The position numbers were made by a program, and so were the translations under genes. A stretch of DNA of 64,000 nucleotides, from contig NC_037088.1 in assembly GCF_002994745.2 (NCBI RefSeq), positions 61,398,397 through 61,462,396 on the forward strand. The letters run 5' to 3'. Positions within the stretch are counted from its first letter, which is position 1. Each line of letters opens with the position of its first letter. This document shows, in pieces, positions 11,012 to 22,152 of the stretch. The notes beneath the pieces are model-generated. The model had not been told where the DNA came from. It saw only the letters and a list, made by a program, of their open reading frames with translations, and did not search any database. Source of the DNA: Rosa chinensis (lineage: Eukaryota > Streptophyta > Magnoliopsida > Rosales > Rosaceae).

Positions 11012-13636
11012 TCACATGTTCTCGTCTGTTTCAGAATTGTGGCCAAAGACAAAGGAGCTGTTGTCTGCCTGGGCCATTCTAACAGTGGTAGCATTATCTT
11101 CGACATCTGTATCAACATACATCTTGTAGTGGTTGTCATTTTCAAGCTTTTCCACCCAGTGCATGCATGCCATTGTCGAATCTATCTCTTTTCTGGTGAG
11201 AGATAGGTATAGGTCACTGCTGACTACGTCAGGATGATCGTAAGCAGTGATAATAATTTTTTCTCCTGCTGCCAGGAAGGTATTGCTGATATCTTCAGAG
11301 ATGATCTTTTTGATGTACTCTAGAGTCATGGCCTTCATCCATGGGATGCTTGAGTTTGGTTGGCCATTATACCCTACACAGGCTGGTTGAAGATATTTCC
11401 TTTGAATAATTCTCACATAATGATATGGAGGAATATATTCAACTTCACCGTTTGCCTTTTGGATCCATTCTGGAGGAGTGGATCTGAACTTCAGACGAAG
11501 CATACAGTCATTTTTTCTAATGTTTTTGACTGTGTTGACAATAATAGGTGGCAAACCTTTCAGATCATCATTTGTTTTAGTCCACAGATTATGGACAAAA
11601 CCATTTTCAACAAGCCAGAGCTTGTGTTCTTGAGGATGTTCACTTTGAACATTGACTAAGTATCTCCCAACATAAGGTCCTGCAATGATAAAGAGAGTTG
11701 GAGGAACTTGGTCTTCAGAATTATGACTTCCTATAAAACTGTGAAATTCATGCCAGTCTGATTCATTAAGTGCCATGATAGGGACCCTAGCACTTTCTGG
11801 ACTTTCGAGGAAGTGAATTTTTTCTTTTCTTACAGCACTCTGCTGTGTATGAAGTTCTTCAAACTGTGGCCTACCATTTTCGTAGAGTTCTTCAGCTAAT
11901 GCAAAGAGAGCTGGGAACATTAGACCATTGCTTCTTTCTTGAAAGGCAAATAAAAGATTATCCAGGATTGCCTTCTGGTGATAAGCTAGTCTCCTGCCAG
12001 TTCTGAACACAGGAGTATCAAAAGTTCTTAATTCGTAGTTAAAAACATTTATAACTCCAGTTGGAGTTGGTCTGCTTTTTGGCAAAGCAGCAGCCATCCA
12101 CAGTCTTGATGAGCCTTTACCGTCTGCCGTTTGAGACGGGCTAGCTAATCCTTTACCCTCGGATTGATCAGTTGAGGCCAAGCCTTTTGGACTTAGCAGA
12201 AACCTTTTGAGGATTTTTTCTTTGGTTTCTTTGGGATCCTCTTCGGGTTCATGTTCTTTCCCAGTTCTTCTGCTTCTGGGATTACGGCCTTCTTCGTCTT
12301 CTCTTTGGCTAAACATTGCCATTTCTCTGGTCAATGCGTCTGGAAGATAATTCTTGTTTCCTGCAATTAATTCAACAGTATAATCATATTGGTTAAGAAA
12401 CAATTGCCAGTTGGCTAATCTTCCTCTATCAGCAGCTTTATCGAGTTTAAAATTTTTGAAATTCTTTACTCTAGCACAATCGGTGCGGACAGTAAAGGGT
12501 TTTCCAAGAAAAGCTGGAGAATTTAAAATTGTTTTCTTGACCGCCAAAATTTCTTTTTCCCCTGTGGGATAATTCAGTTCTGCAGGGTTGAACTTGCCGC
12601 TACAAAATTTACAGATCTTTTCAATGTTAGTTCCAGGCGCTCTCGCTAGGACCACACCAGACCAATAATTATTACTCGCATCTGTTTGGAGGATAATCTC
12701 ATCATTTTCCTCTGGTTGCTGTAGAGGAGGGAGGTTTTTGCAGAGATTTTTTATCTGCTTTACAATCTTTTCATCATCTGCTGTGAAGTTCCATTTTCTT
12801 TTGGAACTTGTCTTAGGAGATAACATTGCTGTTAACCCTGAGATTTTGGGAATGAAATCTCTCCCATAATTTATGACACTAAGGAATCTCTCTAGACTCT
12901 TAGCATCAGGAATTCTGTCTGGGAATTTCCAGATCTTCTCAAGGATATGAGGTTGGAGTTTTATGACTCCATTCTTGATATTTATTCCTAGGAAATCAAC
13001 TTCATCTAAAATAAGGAAGATTTTCTTTTCTCCTAGGATAATTCCATGCTGAACTATCAGCTTTACAACCTCGTAGAGGTGTTTCATATGTTCTTCTCTG
13101 TTTTTGGAGAAGACAAGAATGTCATCTATGTAGACGACGCAGAACTCCGCAACATGTTTGAAGATGTTGTCCATTTTTCTCTGAAAGATTGAGGGAGCTT
13201 GCTTGAGACCAAAATGCATTACCAGCCACTCGTAATGACCTTGTGGTGTTCCAAATGCAGTGAGAGGTACACTCTCGGGATGCATCTTGACCTGCCAGAA
13301 ACCCGACTTTGCATCGAATTTCGAAAAGACTTTAGCTCCTTTGAGCTGGTTGATCAATACTCTTACTTGAGCAATTTGATAACCGTCTTTGACAGTTTTC
13401 TTGTTGACATCTCTGTAGTCAATCACCATTCTAGCTTTTCCTCTAAGGTTTTCTGCATGATTTCTCACGTAGAATGCTGGAGCATGATGAGGGCTAGTGG
13501 AAGGTTGAATTAATCTCTTGTTCAGAAGATCTTCAATATCTTTTCTGAATTCTTTTTTATCTTCCTCTTTGTACTGAGGAATGGCTTTGACATGACAGAT
13601 GGCATTCATGTCATGTAATCTTAATTCACAGACCAC
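11012..13636 (-). pseudogene. Viral RT-RNase H with long C-terminal domain (open 874 codons)
   Basis: The open part of the endogenous viral pol region. RT core spans about residues 25-200, with motifs RMVIDYRDVN, KFDAKSGFWQV, GLKQAPSIFQ and the catalytic box VYIDDILVF. RNase H spans about 315-440: LQTDAS, GEKEIL, VRTDC and YLPDALTRE supply the acidic residues. A charged linker follows, then about 360 residues (from about 515) of unrecognised sequence in the same frame. In florendoviruses a second ORF of unknown function follows RNase H, so this part may be that ORF joined in frame. The annotated start is just the first ATG after an in-frame stop at 13680-13682; the frame continues upstream into the protease. 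Not expected to be functional. Confidence 0.82.
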
Positions 13637-13679
13637 TGGGTCTTTTTCCCAAAACTTCTGAGGGTCTACGTCGATATTC

Positions 13680-14515
13680 TGTTAGAGTAGTTTCTTGATT
13701 TTTTCAAGAGTGAGAACTTTCTGCAACTCAAGCTTATTCTGAAAGTGCTTAAGGTTATGCTCATGAATGAAACTAGCTTCTTCTTCATCTGCACTAGTTG
13801 TTTCTTCTTCTTCTTCTTCTGAAGATGATTATTCAACAAGTAGTTCTCCTTGTTGTTTGATTTGGAGGATGGTTTCAAATTTGGGTTTGTAGGGGGTAAG
13901 ATCACACCTATTCTGTTGCGATCTCTGATATTGGGTAGTAAAGTTTGGACCTACAATACTTTTGGCTTGAGTAAGCCTATCTGCCCAGAACACCCGTTCT
14001 CCTTTTCTGAAGCCTATTGCTTCTTCATCTTGAATAAATCGCTGTTGGAGAATGAAATCATTTCCCAACAAGAAATCTGAGCCTTGGCCTTCAGATTGCC
14101 AGACATTGTGGATGATAAATGTTCCTCCACCAATGGTGATATGAACATTTTTTGCTACTTTATTCATGGTGAGATGACTTCCGTCAAATGTAACACCTGT
14201 AGTTGTTCTTTTCTTATCTTCTTTCCAGAGTTCTTCTGGAATTGCAAATCTTTTTGCAACAGTAAATCCTGATCCATTATCTACAAAGGCATGTAGATGA
14301 TATTTTTTGTGATCAGGGAATTTAAGTCCAATCTCTATGTAGTTGCTGTATCTACTAGTAGAGACGACTTTCGATTGTTGAAGCTCATTTTCTTGAGCTT
14401 GTTCCTTTGGAATGAATGGTTTACATTCTTCTGGAACAATTTCTGGTGGTTCAACCAGTTCAAAATTTTCTTTTTCATCAATGTTTTCTTCATCGATGAT
14501 TTCTTCCTTTATTTT
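13680..14515 (-). pseudogene. Viral aspartic protease region, broken by in-frame stops
   Basis: This lies in the same minus-strand frame as the RT ORF, interrupted by TAA codons near 13680 and 13829. An open piece with an ATG covers 13829-14167. Upstream of it the frame contains VDNGSGF (about 14267-14284), the position of the catalytic D-T/S-G triad, with Asn in place of Thr/Ser. The piece with FLLGNDFILQQ is the second conserved strand of retroviral-type proteases. A Glu/Ser-rich linker leads to RT. Whether the Asn is lineage-specific or decay cannot be told from one copy. Confidence 0.65.
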
Positions 14516-14956
14516 TTAGGACGGTGGTTCCATGATTTCTTGGAACAAAGTTTCTACTTCTTTCTCCTTTTGCTCAGAGAAATATTCTTCATATTCTTGT
14601 TCTACCAATTGGTTGACAATACCATTCTTGGTTTTCCTTCTTGCTTCAGCTATGAAGCATTCTTTGTGATAAGTCTTTTTTGACTCTTCACAAAACATAG
14701 GGAGACCATTCTTTTCGTGACATAAGTAGTAGTCACAAACGAATGTACCAGGGTTCACCTGATAAGCAGACATTATTGCCTCTGTCTTGCTTTCTTCCCA
14801 GTTTTTGACTTTCAGGACATTCATCTGTCTAGATTCGAAGTACTCTACTTCAGAATCTGATTTAGAGTCAGATGATTCTTCTTCTCCTGACCAGGCAGAG
14901 TATACTGACCTGTTGTCTTCTTCATCATCAGAATAGGCTATTTCGTAGCCTTTCAT
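14516..14956 (-). pseudogene. Viral acidic/Cys-His region between capsid and protease
   Basis: 146 open codons. The first third is rich in Asp, Glu and Ser (SDDEEDN, WSGEEESSDSKSDSE). A Cys/His cluster follows (FVCDYYLCHEK, MFCEESKKTYHKECF) that could be a second zinc-binding motif like that between capsid and protease in badna- and tungroviruses. The frame is that of protease and RT but not of the main capsid ORF. It ends at a TAG at 14516-14518. Confidence 0.6.
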
Positions 14957-14970
14957 GTTTGCTGTTTCTA

Positions 14971-15849
14971 CTATATGCTCATATTCTTCAAAGAGCGCTT
15001 TAGTAGATCTTTTACCCTTTTCTGGGCATTCATTGGCATAGTGCCCTTCAGCTTTACATAACCAACATCTGCAAGCTTTCTTGCTTGGTTGTTTATGTTG
15101 ATTAGTATTCTTCTTTTTCTTGAAGAATTTCTTTTTAGGATCTTCATCCTGTTGTTTCTTGTAATTGGAACTTTTCTTGAATTTCCAATCTTTTTTCTTA
15201 TTACTCTTTCTGAATTTTTTAGAGTAATATTTTTCTTTCTTTTTTTTCTGTGGAATTTGGATTCATGACATCCCCAGTTGGTTGGCATATCCAGTATTCC
15301 ATAGCATAAATTTTCAACTCCTTTGAGTTGTTTCTTAGCCATTTTTGCTCTAAGATTGGCTTTGCATTGTTCTTTCAATAATTGCCTGATTCTGTTGGCA
15401 ATTCCCCCAACTGAGAATCTTTCAATTGGTTTTTCAGCTATGCTTTCTCTCACAGCTGTTCTCCATGGTTCAAGGAGTTTCCTGTGCAACAGGTTGACTA
15501 GATCAATGTTTTCTAGTTCACCAATTGTACAGTAATATTCTTGAAATTCATTCAAGTATTCTTCAAAATATCTCATGTCACAGATTTTGAGAGTATAGAT
15601 ATTTGATTTGGCTGTTTCTTTAGCCTTCTCACTTAAATTTGAGAGATCTCCACAGAACTTATCGTACAGGGGTACTGCAAAATCATACGGAGATTTTGAA
15701 GTTTTGATCTCTTCCAGCCATTCTTTTCCTCTGGCTGTCTCTTTGAAAGAGAAGTAATACTTCTTAGCTACACCAGTAAGCGTAGTTTCAAAGTACATCT
15801 GAAGATCAGGAGCTTCAAATTTTCCAAGGGTTAGAGCAGAGGCCATCAT
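14971..15849 (-). pseudogene. Viral capsid region with zinc knuckle in a shifted frame
   Basis: 292 open codons. The first about 190 residues read as a caulimovirid capsid/gag-like helical domain (LGKFEAPDLQMYFETTL, EYLNEFQEYYCTIGEL, IANRIRQLLKEQC). After about 15,250 the frame turns basic and low-complexity. The CCHC knuckle (CWLCKAEGHYANEC, about 15025-15070) is in a different frame, the one used by the downstream region. A frame change near the T-rich run at about 15,240 is the likely cause. Confidence 0.68.
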
Positions 15850-15905
15850 CAGGCTGTCTACCCATTGGTCAAGAGTTTTTCTCTTGTCTAGAGCTTTGTC
15901 TAGAT

Positions 15906-17609
15906 CTAGCCAGATACCATAATTTGAAATTGGTACTCTGGGTATCTTGTCGTCTGGGACAAATCTTTGAGAATTTCTTTCTCCATTTTTTCCCGTAGGG
16001 CTTTCTGTATAGGGAGTTTTAGTTTTCCCTTTTCTCTAATGATGGAAGTTTTGGAGCTATCCCCGTCTTCCATTTCAATATCCTGATAGGGAAGGAGTTT
16101 TCTTTCCTTTCCTGGATTGAAATTTTGCATTTCTTCGATTAGTTTTTCTAATCGTTTAGGATCTTCGCAGAATTCTGCTTCTTCATAGAGATCATAGAGC
16201 TTTTGTGCTCTAAGCATATTTACTGGTCTGTTCAGATCAGCTTCTAATTCTTCTTCAGTGATAGATTCTGTAGGTTCTTCAACCGAGAATTTTGTACCAC
16301 TGCTACTAGCTCCTCTAGTGCTGTAGCTTCTTCTGAAAAGATTCTTGTTTATCCTGATATTCTCAGGACTGACATCACTTTTCCTGTGATTGTCAAAATT
16401 TAGACTGATTTCTCCAGTCTTTCTACTTTCATAAATTTTAGCTTTTGCACTTTCTGCTGGTAGCTTCGAACCAGATAATTTCCATTCAATAGGAAAAGTT
16501 ACTTCATTCCAAGTAACCTTGTGAATCTGTTGTGAATGGTTCTTCTGACTAGTGAGGAATCCAGTAGTAAGACCAGGGATGTTAGATATCCTTGTCTTTG
16601 GCTCTACTGTGGTACTCATCAGTTTATAGTATACTCTGTATACTATTGCTAATTCTTGCATATTTTTTTTCATAGATATGCCATCTGTCTTGACTCTTAG
16701 TCTGAGACAGTGAGCTGCATCTTTTAAGCTGGTTGAGAAATTTGGGAAGCAATTGAAATAAGCTACTTGATTGCATAAAGATGCTTCAAGGGTTCCCAAC
16801 AGACTAGCTTGAAAATCTGTTAGTCTATTGTCTTGGAGGACACATAGAACTGAACAGTTTATGCCTTCTCGAGCCAAGAGTTTTATGCCTACTTGGACTG
16901 CTCCAATATGCATAAATTGATAATTTTTTGTTCTTGCTCGGGCAACTTCTTCAGGAGTGATCAGTAGTAGATCTGTTTCTCCTATTGTGGAGGGGGTTGT
17001 AAATTCTAGTAGTTTGAAATGATGGCTCTCCATCAGATCAAATGTTCCCCTTTTGTAGATTTGTTTAAAATCTAGCTTTGGAATTGAGGCATTTTTTACC
17101 TCATATTCGATTTCAGTATATTCGAACTCTTCTGCATTTAGGAGTTGTACTCCTTTCTTTTTGCCAAAAATGCTCATCATTTTGACATCTCGAGTTTCTT
17201 TCGGATTTTCATACCGAATACTAGTATTACTAGTTGATGGTTCCAGAAAAATCATGTTTGGAACATGATTCTTTTCTGGTCTCTCTAATGGTTTGAATCC
17301 ATTAGCTTTCTTTGTTTTTACTGTAGGCACTGTCTTGTCCTTCAGTATATTTTTCATAGAGTCCAGCGTTTTTTGCTGTTCATTGATTTTTTTACTAACA
17401 CTTGTTAGTTTTTCTTCTTCCGTTTTTGGAAGTTCCTTGAAATAATCCAGTTTGTTTTCCAATTTTTCTAATTGGTGGATTATAACAGGTATTTTTTCTA
17501 GATGATCTTGATATCTAGATATTTCTTTCTGCAGGTTCTGATATTTTTCATCAGAGGATTTTAATAGAGAATTCAGTCTCTCTATTATTAAATCTGAAAT
17601 TGTCCCCAT
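15906..17609 (-). pseudogene. Viral movement-protein ORF with N-terminal coiled coil
   Basis: 567 open codons, starting 30 nt after the primer binding site. Residues 1-100 are heptad-rich (LNSLLKSSDEKYQNLQKEI) and predict a coiled coil. About residues 180-330 match the caulimovirid 30K movement-protein region (ITPEEVARARTKNYQFMHIG, QVGIKLLAREGINCSVLCVL, NRLTDFQASLLGTLEASLC). The C-terminal third is charged linker. The stop at 15906 and the offset frame of the capsid ORF mean that a single polyprotein, as in florendo- and petuviruses, is broken here. Confidence 0.72.
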
Positions 17610-17639
17610 TGGGGATTCCCCTGCTGAGCTATTTTACTA

Positions 17640-17651
17640 GCTCTGATACCA
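17640..17651 (-). promoter_or_regulatory. tRNA-Met primer binding site
   Basis: TGGTATCAGAGC on the minus strand is the exact 12-nt complement of the 3' end of plant initiator tRNA-Met used by caulimovirids and many plant retroelements. It lies 30 nt before the movement-protein ATG and marks the conventional start of the viral map. Confidence 0.9.
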
Positions 17652-17664
17652 GTGAAGTGCATAT

Positions 17665-17889
17665 CTAACCAATGCTCAAATAATCAAGAGGTTTTTGTTC
17701 CTCTTCCAGAACATATAACAGATTATCAATATCTTGCTCTACTTTATATATTCTAGTTTGAAGTCTATAGATGATATCCCAGTAGTCGGGAGATTCTCTG
17801 TTAAGGTTATCTCTATAGGCTTTCAATTTTCTCAATTTCTCTTTTTCTCTTTGCAATTCTTTGCTAGTATTTTTGCAGATAGCAATCAA
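17665..17889 (-). CDS. Small coiled-coil ORF in the viral leader, 74 aa
   Basis: An ATG-initiated frame of 74 codons ends 13 nt before the primer site. It is very rich in Lys, Glu and Leu with heptads (ELQREKEKLRKLKAYRDNL, RLQTRIYKVEQDIDNLLYVL). I do not recognise it. It could be a leader-encoded peptide, a relic of a coiled-coil virion-associated protein, or chance coding in the leader. A minus-strand TATAAAT lies 70 nt further upstream (17958-17964). Confidence 0.4.
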   Translation of the reverse strand: MIAICKNTSKELQREKEKLRKLKAYRDNLNRESPDYWDIIYRLQTRIYKVEQDIDNLLYVLEEEQKPLDYLSIG

Positions 17890-18225
17890 TTCAAGTCTGT
17901 CAACGATCGAAATTATGAATAGTAAAATAACTGTTTACCTTCGAGTATAGAGGATGGATTTATACCTGCAATATGGTTAAACAAACAAATTCAAAAGCAT
18001 GAGCCCACTACGCTCCGTCAATTTTCTTTTTACTGAAGGGAAAGATTAATACTTAGAGAGAAAGTGAAACTTACTAAAGACAAAATGTCCTGAAGTGTAA
18101 ACTTTTGTCCTTAGATGTATAGAACCAAAAGTTGAGGAGTTCTTTGTGTTTTGGACTTCTACTTTGAGAGCGTTGTTTACATTTTCTACTCGAGAACTCC
18201 CGAGTCTTTACATTTTCTTTGGTGA

Positions 18226-20435
18226 TCAGGACCTCTTCTTGCTTGCCATATGGTATGACAAGATACCAGAAAAGACTATTGTTTGGTACGCAAATGGAGA
18301 CAATCCAGCACCAAAAGGATCCAAAGTGGAGCTCACAAAGGATGGTCATTTCAGGCTCACAAAGCCTGTTATTAGTGGAGTTGCTTATGCTGCCATGCTT
18401 GACTCCGGCAATTTTGTTCTTGCAAACCAGAATTCATCAGCTCCTTTATGGCAGAGCTTCAAAGACCCCAGAGACACCATTTTACCGACCCAAGTGTTGG
18501 AAATTGGAGAAAAGCTCTCTTCCAGGCAGACTGCCACCAACTACTCAAAGGGCCAGTTTCAACTCCAATTTAAACCATCCGGTACGCTTGAGCTGTATCA
18601 GCCTTGCCTACAGAGCAAGCATATTCATCATACTACATAAGCAAAACATCGGATGCAGCTGATGCAATGAACTCTGGTTATCAGCTAGCCTTCAATGAGT
18701 CAGGTCAAGTCAATGTTGTTCTGAGGAATGGAAATATAGTAACCCTCTCAAGTCTCAAACAAAACAGCATCCCCATCAAGAGATTACTATTTCAGAGCAA
18801 CACTAGATTCCGATGGGCTTTTTACCCAATACGCTCATTCAAAGTCCCTAATAAATGGGAATTGGACACCCTGGATTTCTCTGTGGTCTATCCCAGAAAA
18901 TATTTGCTTGGATTCAACTGGAAACGAGGGCGGCGGGCCATGTGGATATAACAGTTACTGCAGACTTGATGCAAACACAAGGCCAATTTGTGAATGCGTT
19001 CCTGGCTTTTCTCCTTTAGATCCCGAATATAAGTTGCGCGGCTGCAAACAAGACAGGATGCACAGTTGTGAACCACAAGATGTATATGTGATGCATGATC
19101 TACCAAGTACTTTCTGGCCCACTTCTGTAAACTATGAAGTGTTGCAGGGACTCAGTGAAGATAATTGTAGCAGAAACTGCCTCGACGATTGTAACTGTGT
19201 CGTGGCTATGATATACAATGGGGGCTGCATTAAGAAGAAACTGCCACTCTCGAATGGAAGGCAAGACTGGAATATGTACGGCAAGGCGCTCATCATAGTA
19301 CCAAAATCTGCTGACGCTTCTGAGAATCCTGCAGCTCGAGATTCAAACGCAGAGAAGAAAGATCAGAAAACTCTCGTCTTAGTAGGAGCACTCCTTCTAG
19401 GTAGCTCTGTGTTTCTCAACTTCCTATTTGTTGCAGCAATTGCTTTGCTTATTTTCTACACATACCGAAAAACACATGGGGTTATCACTAGCACATCAAG
19501 TATTATGGATGGAAATCTACGCGCTTTTACTTACAAAGAGCTCGAAGAAGCCACAGATGGTTTCAGAGAAGAACTTGGAAGAGGGGCTTTTGGCACTGTG
19601 TACAAGGGAATCATATCATCTCTAAGCTCAACAAACTATGTGGCAATCAAGAAGTTGGACAAGGTGGCACAACAAGGTGAAAAGGAATTCAAAGCAGAAG
19701 CGAGTGCAATAGCCAAGACCCATCACAAAAACCTCGTCAGATTGCTCGGCTTTTGTGATGAAGGGGAAAATAAACTCCTAGTCTATGAGTTTATGAGCAA
19801 TGGAACACTGGCTAGCTTTCTGTTTGGGATTTCAAGGCCTGATTGGAACAAACGGATCCAAATTGCGTTTGGTATTGCCAGAGGGCTAATGTACTTACAC
19901 GACGAGTGTAGCACCCAGATCATCCACTGTGATATCAAACCCCCCAACATACTTCTCGATGATTCATTTACAGCAAGGATTTCGGATTTCGGATTGGCAA
20001 AGCTTCTGCTAAGTGATCAAACTCTGACTCATACAGTCATTAGAGGGACCAGAGGGTATGTTGCACCAGAATGGTTCAGAAATACTCCAGTTACTGCATG
20101 CAAAGGTTGATGTTTACAGTTATGGGGTGATGCTGTTGGAGATTATCTGTTGCAGAAGGAGCCTCGAAATGGAAAGGGAAAATGAAGAAGAGGTGATACT
20201 AACTGACTGGGTTTACGATTGCTACGCGCAAAGGAGATTAAACAAGATGATCGAGGACGATGAGGAGGCCAGAAATGACATGAAAAGGTTGGAGAGGCTA
20301 GTAATGGTGGCAATTTGGTGCATACAAGAGGATCCATCTTTGAGACCCACCATGAAGAAGGTTACACAAATGCTCGAAGGAGTGGTTGATGTATCTGTAC
20401 CTCCAAGTCCTTCTCCTTTTAGTTCAATATGCTGA
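18226..20435 (+). pseudogene. LECRK-type (G-type lectin) receptor-like kinase pseudogene
   Basis: Homology begins abruptly inside the B-lectin domain (QDLFLLAIWYDKIPEKTIVW, 18226) without signal peptide or first strands. Then follow the rest of the lectin domain (AMLDSGNFVL, LWQSFKDPRDTILP), an EGF-like segment (GPCGYNSYC, CECVPGFSPLDP), a PAN/apple-like Cys-rich segment, a membrane helix (about 19374-19460) and a kinase with GRGAFGTVYKG, VAIKK, HCDIKPPNILL, SDFGLAK and APEW. The non-RD HCD loop is normal for this family; the Gln usually before NILL is Pro. Frames change near 18600, 18800 and 20100, with stops at 18640 and 20110. It is dead, and its 5' end faces the viral relic. Confidence 0.88.
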
Positions 20436-20553
20436 AACTTACTGTATCCATGCATCCATAGTTGTTTCTTGACTTCTTCACTACTAATTAACTAAATTAA
20501 GGAAGGTCTGTATAAGTTTAACAATTCATTCTACAAGTTTATGTTGCGCCAAG

Positions 20554-20947
20554 CAGTGGCGGAACTAGAAAATTATTTTTGAAGGGGCCAAAAAAATAAT
20601 AAATAATTATTTATAAAAATACATAAAATATATTTATTCTTTTCATTAAGAGCGTAGATATTAAAGCATGTATTAATGTTTTCCATTTAAATTTGATTCC
20701 TTAACATGCATTTTTCCTTCTCGAAAGCACTAACTAATAGGTTGAAATCTCATACATCAAGGAATTTATTAGTATTTTCCTTTCACAAAGCATATAAAAT
20801 AGAGTAATTTGGAATGTGGAGGGGCCACAACATAATTATTTTTCAATTTTCTAATAAACTCCAGCCAATTATACATGGCCACATTAGATTATAATATGTC
20901 TTGGGGGGGCTCGGGCCATCTCTGGCCCCAATGACGTTCCGCCTCTG
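20554..20947. mobile_element. hAT-type MITE, 394 bp
   Basis: The terminal inverted repeats CAGTGGCGGAAC and GTTCCGCCTCTG differ at one base. They are flanked by a perfect 8-bp target duplication, GCGCCAAG (20546-20553 and 20948-20955). The interior is AT-rich with GGGGCC motifs near both ends. No coding capacity. Confidence 0.88.
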
Positions 20948-21066
20948 GCGCCAAGCCGCCAATTGTTAATCAAATTAGCTGGTGTTTCGAGATCAAAATA
21001 TTAATTTAACAGTTTCTGCAATTTATGTACACAGCCTAATTCTAAAATTGAACTTTTTCTTTCTCC

Positions 21067-21795
21067 TTTTTTTTTTTGGTTAAAACAGGAGTAGGGAAGA
21101 GCAAAGTGCTCTCCCACCCCAAATTTATTGAAATAAAGATAATGTACAATCTAATAGGATGGTACAACAGCCAACCTCTTGGAGAACAATGTGAGTGACA
21201 GCAAATTTAAACAATACAACTAACACAAAGAGAAAGGACAAATTAATGAAAACGAAAGTTAGGGAGACCAAGCTTATCTCGTCGACATTGGTCCTGAATG
21301 AAATGAGGAGGCTCGTCCCACCAAGTCAATGCAGACAATGATAAACCAATATTAGCAAGAGCATCTGCCACTTGATTACCTTCCCTGAAAATATGAGAAG
21401 ATCGGAAGTGCATCTGAGAAATGCGATGCAAACAATTACCCCATGCCACTCGTAAACGCCATGGAACAAGATGAGGATCTCGAAGAAAATTAAGCACTAG
21501 TGTTGAATCCACCTCAAGGAAAATATGCTTCCATTCCCTAACCCAAGCCAGCTCAATAGCTTGAATAACTGCCATGACCTCCGCATCAACAGAGCTAGGA
21601 ATATCAAGGTTAGAAGCAAAAGCACCAAGGAATGAACCATGGAAATCTCTAAAAACTCCACCAAAACCCGCTCTCCCTGAAACACTTTGCCATGCACCAT
21701 CAGTATTAATCTTAATCCAACCCAAGATGGGAGGGTGCCAATTAACTTCAGTAATCCTAGGAGCCCGTCGAGAACAACAATTTAATCCAAGATGA
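21067..21795 (-). mobile_element. 5'-truncated LINE 3' end with RNase H ORF and poly(A)
   Basis: A minus-strand ORF (21725-21243, 160 codons) is an RVT_3-type RNase H: INTDGAW at the first Asp, DAEVMAVIQAIELAW with the Glu, LEVDSTLVLNFL with the second Asp, and EGNQVADALANIGLS. It reads in from 21795 with typical LINE linker sequence. The 3' UTR ends in an 11-nt A tail (T run at 21067-21077 on the plus strand). No RT or endonuclease, so it is a truncated copy; the domain itself is intact. A host RNase H-like gene is less likely because of the A tail. Confidence 0.75.
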
Positions 21796-22152
21796 GAAGA
21801 TCTTAGAGGAAACTTGTTTCTTACTAACTTCTAATGAGTTCTTGTTCTTGCATCCTACATGATACACTCCGTTTAGTTCACTTTTATCAGAACATTTAAT
21901 GGATTATCTATATGAGCTCTGAAACTAAATATAGGAAACTTCCAACAATGGTCTCTATTGTTTAAAATTAATATCTAAAAGACAGAGCCGCTCACCTCCT
22001 TTCTCCTAGGGTTAGGGTTTCTGCAGTGTTTCTGTGCAATCATCAACAATGACTTCTGTTAATTCCATGGCTGCTCGGCTAGCTTCTTCTCTGGCCATTG
22101 CTGAGGGGAGGAAGCAAGTCGACCTGCGACTGTTGAGGGAAAATATGCACAC

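Larger units (their letters stand above)
10500..17965 (-). mobile_element. Endogenous caulimovirid (pararetrovirus), florendovirus-like, degenerate
   Basis: On the minus strand, in order: a tRNA-Met primer site, a movement-protein ORF, a capsid region with a zinc knuckle, an acidic/Cys region, an aspartic protease, reverse transcriptase, RNase H, a long C-terminal domain, then a TATA box and poly(A) signals. There are no LTRs and no integrase, which separates it from Metaviridae. The MP-CP-PR-RT-RH order and the large extra downstream domain fit florendoviruses, endogenous in many angiosperms; the genus call is from family knowledge. Stops and frame changes show it is an inactive genomic fossil. 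Outer boundaries are approximate. Confidence 0.8.

Noticed and set aside
11360..11659. Plus-strand frame within the viral pol region
   Set aside because: Antisense shadow of the RT ORF, no recognisable domain.
13850..14683. Plus-strand Phe-rich frames (76-128 codons) opposite the viral protease region
   Set aside because: Complement of Lys/Glu-rich viral coding; Phe-rich composition is the expected artefact.
17640..17651. tRNA-like match
   Set aside because: TGGTATCAGAGC is a primer site of 12 nt; no cloverleaf surrounds it, so it is not a tRNA gene.
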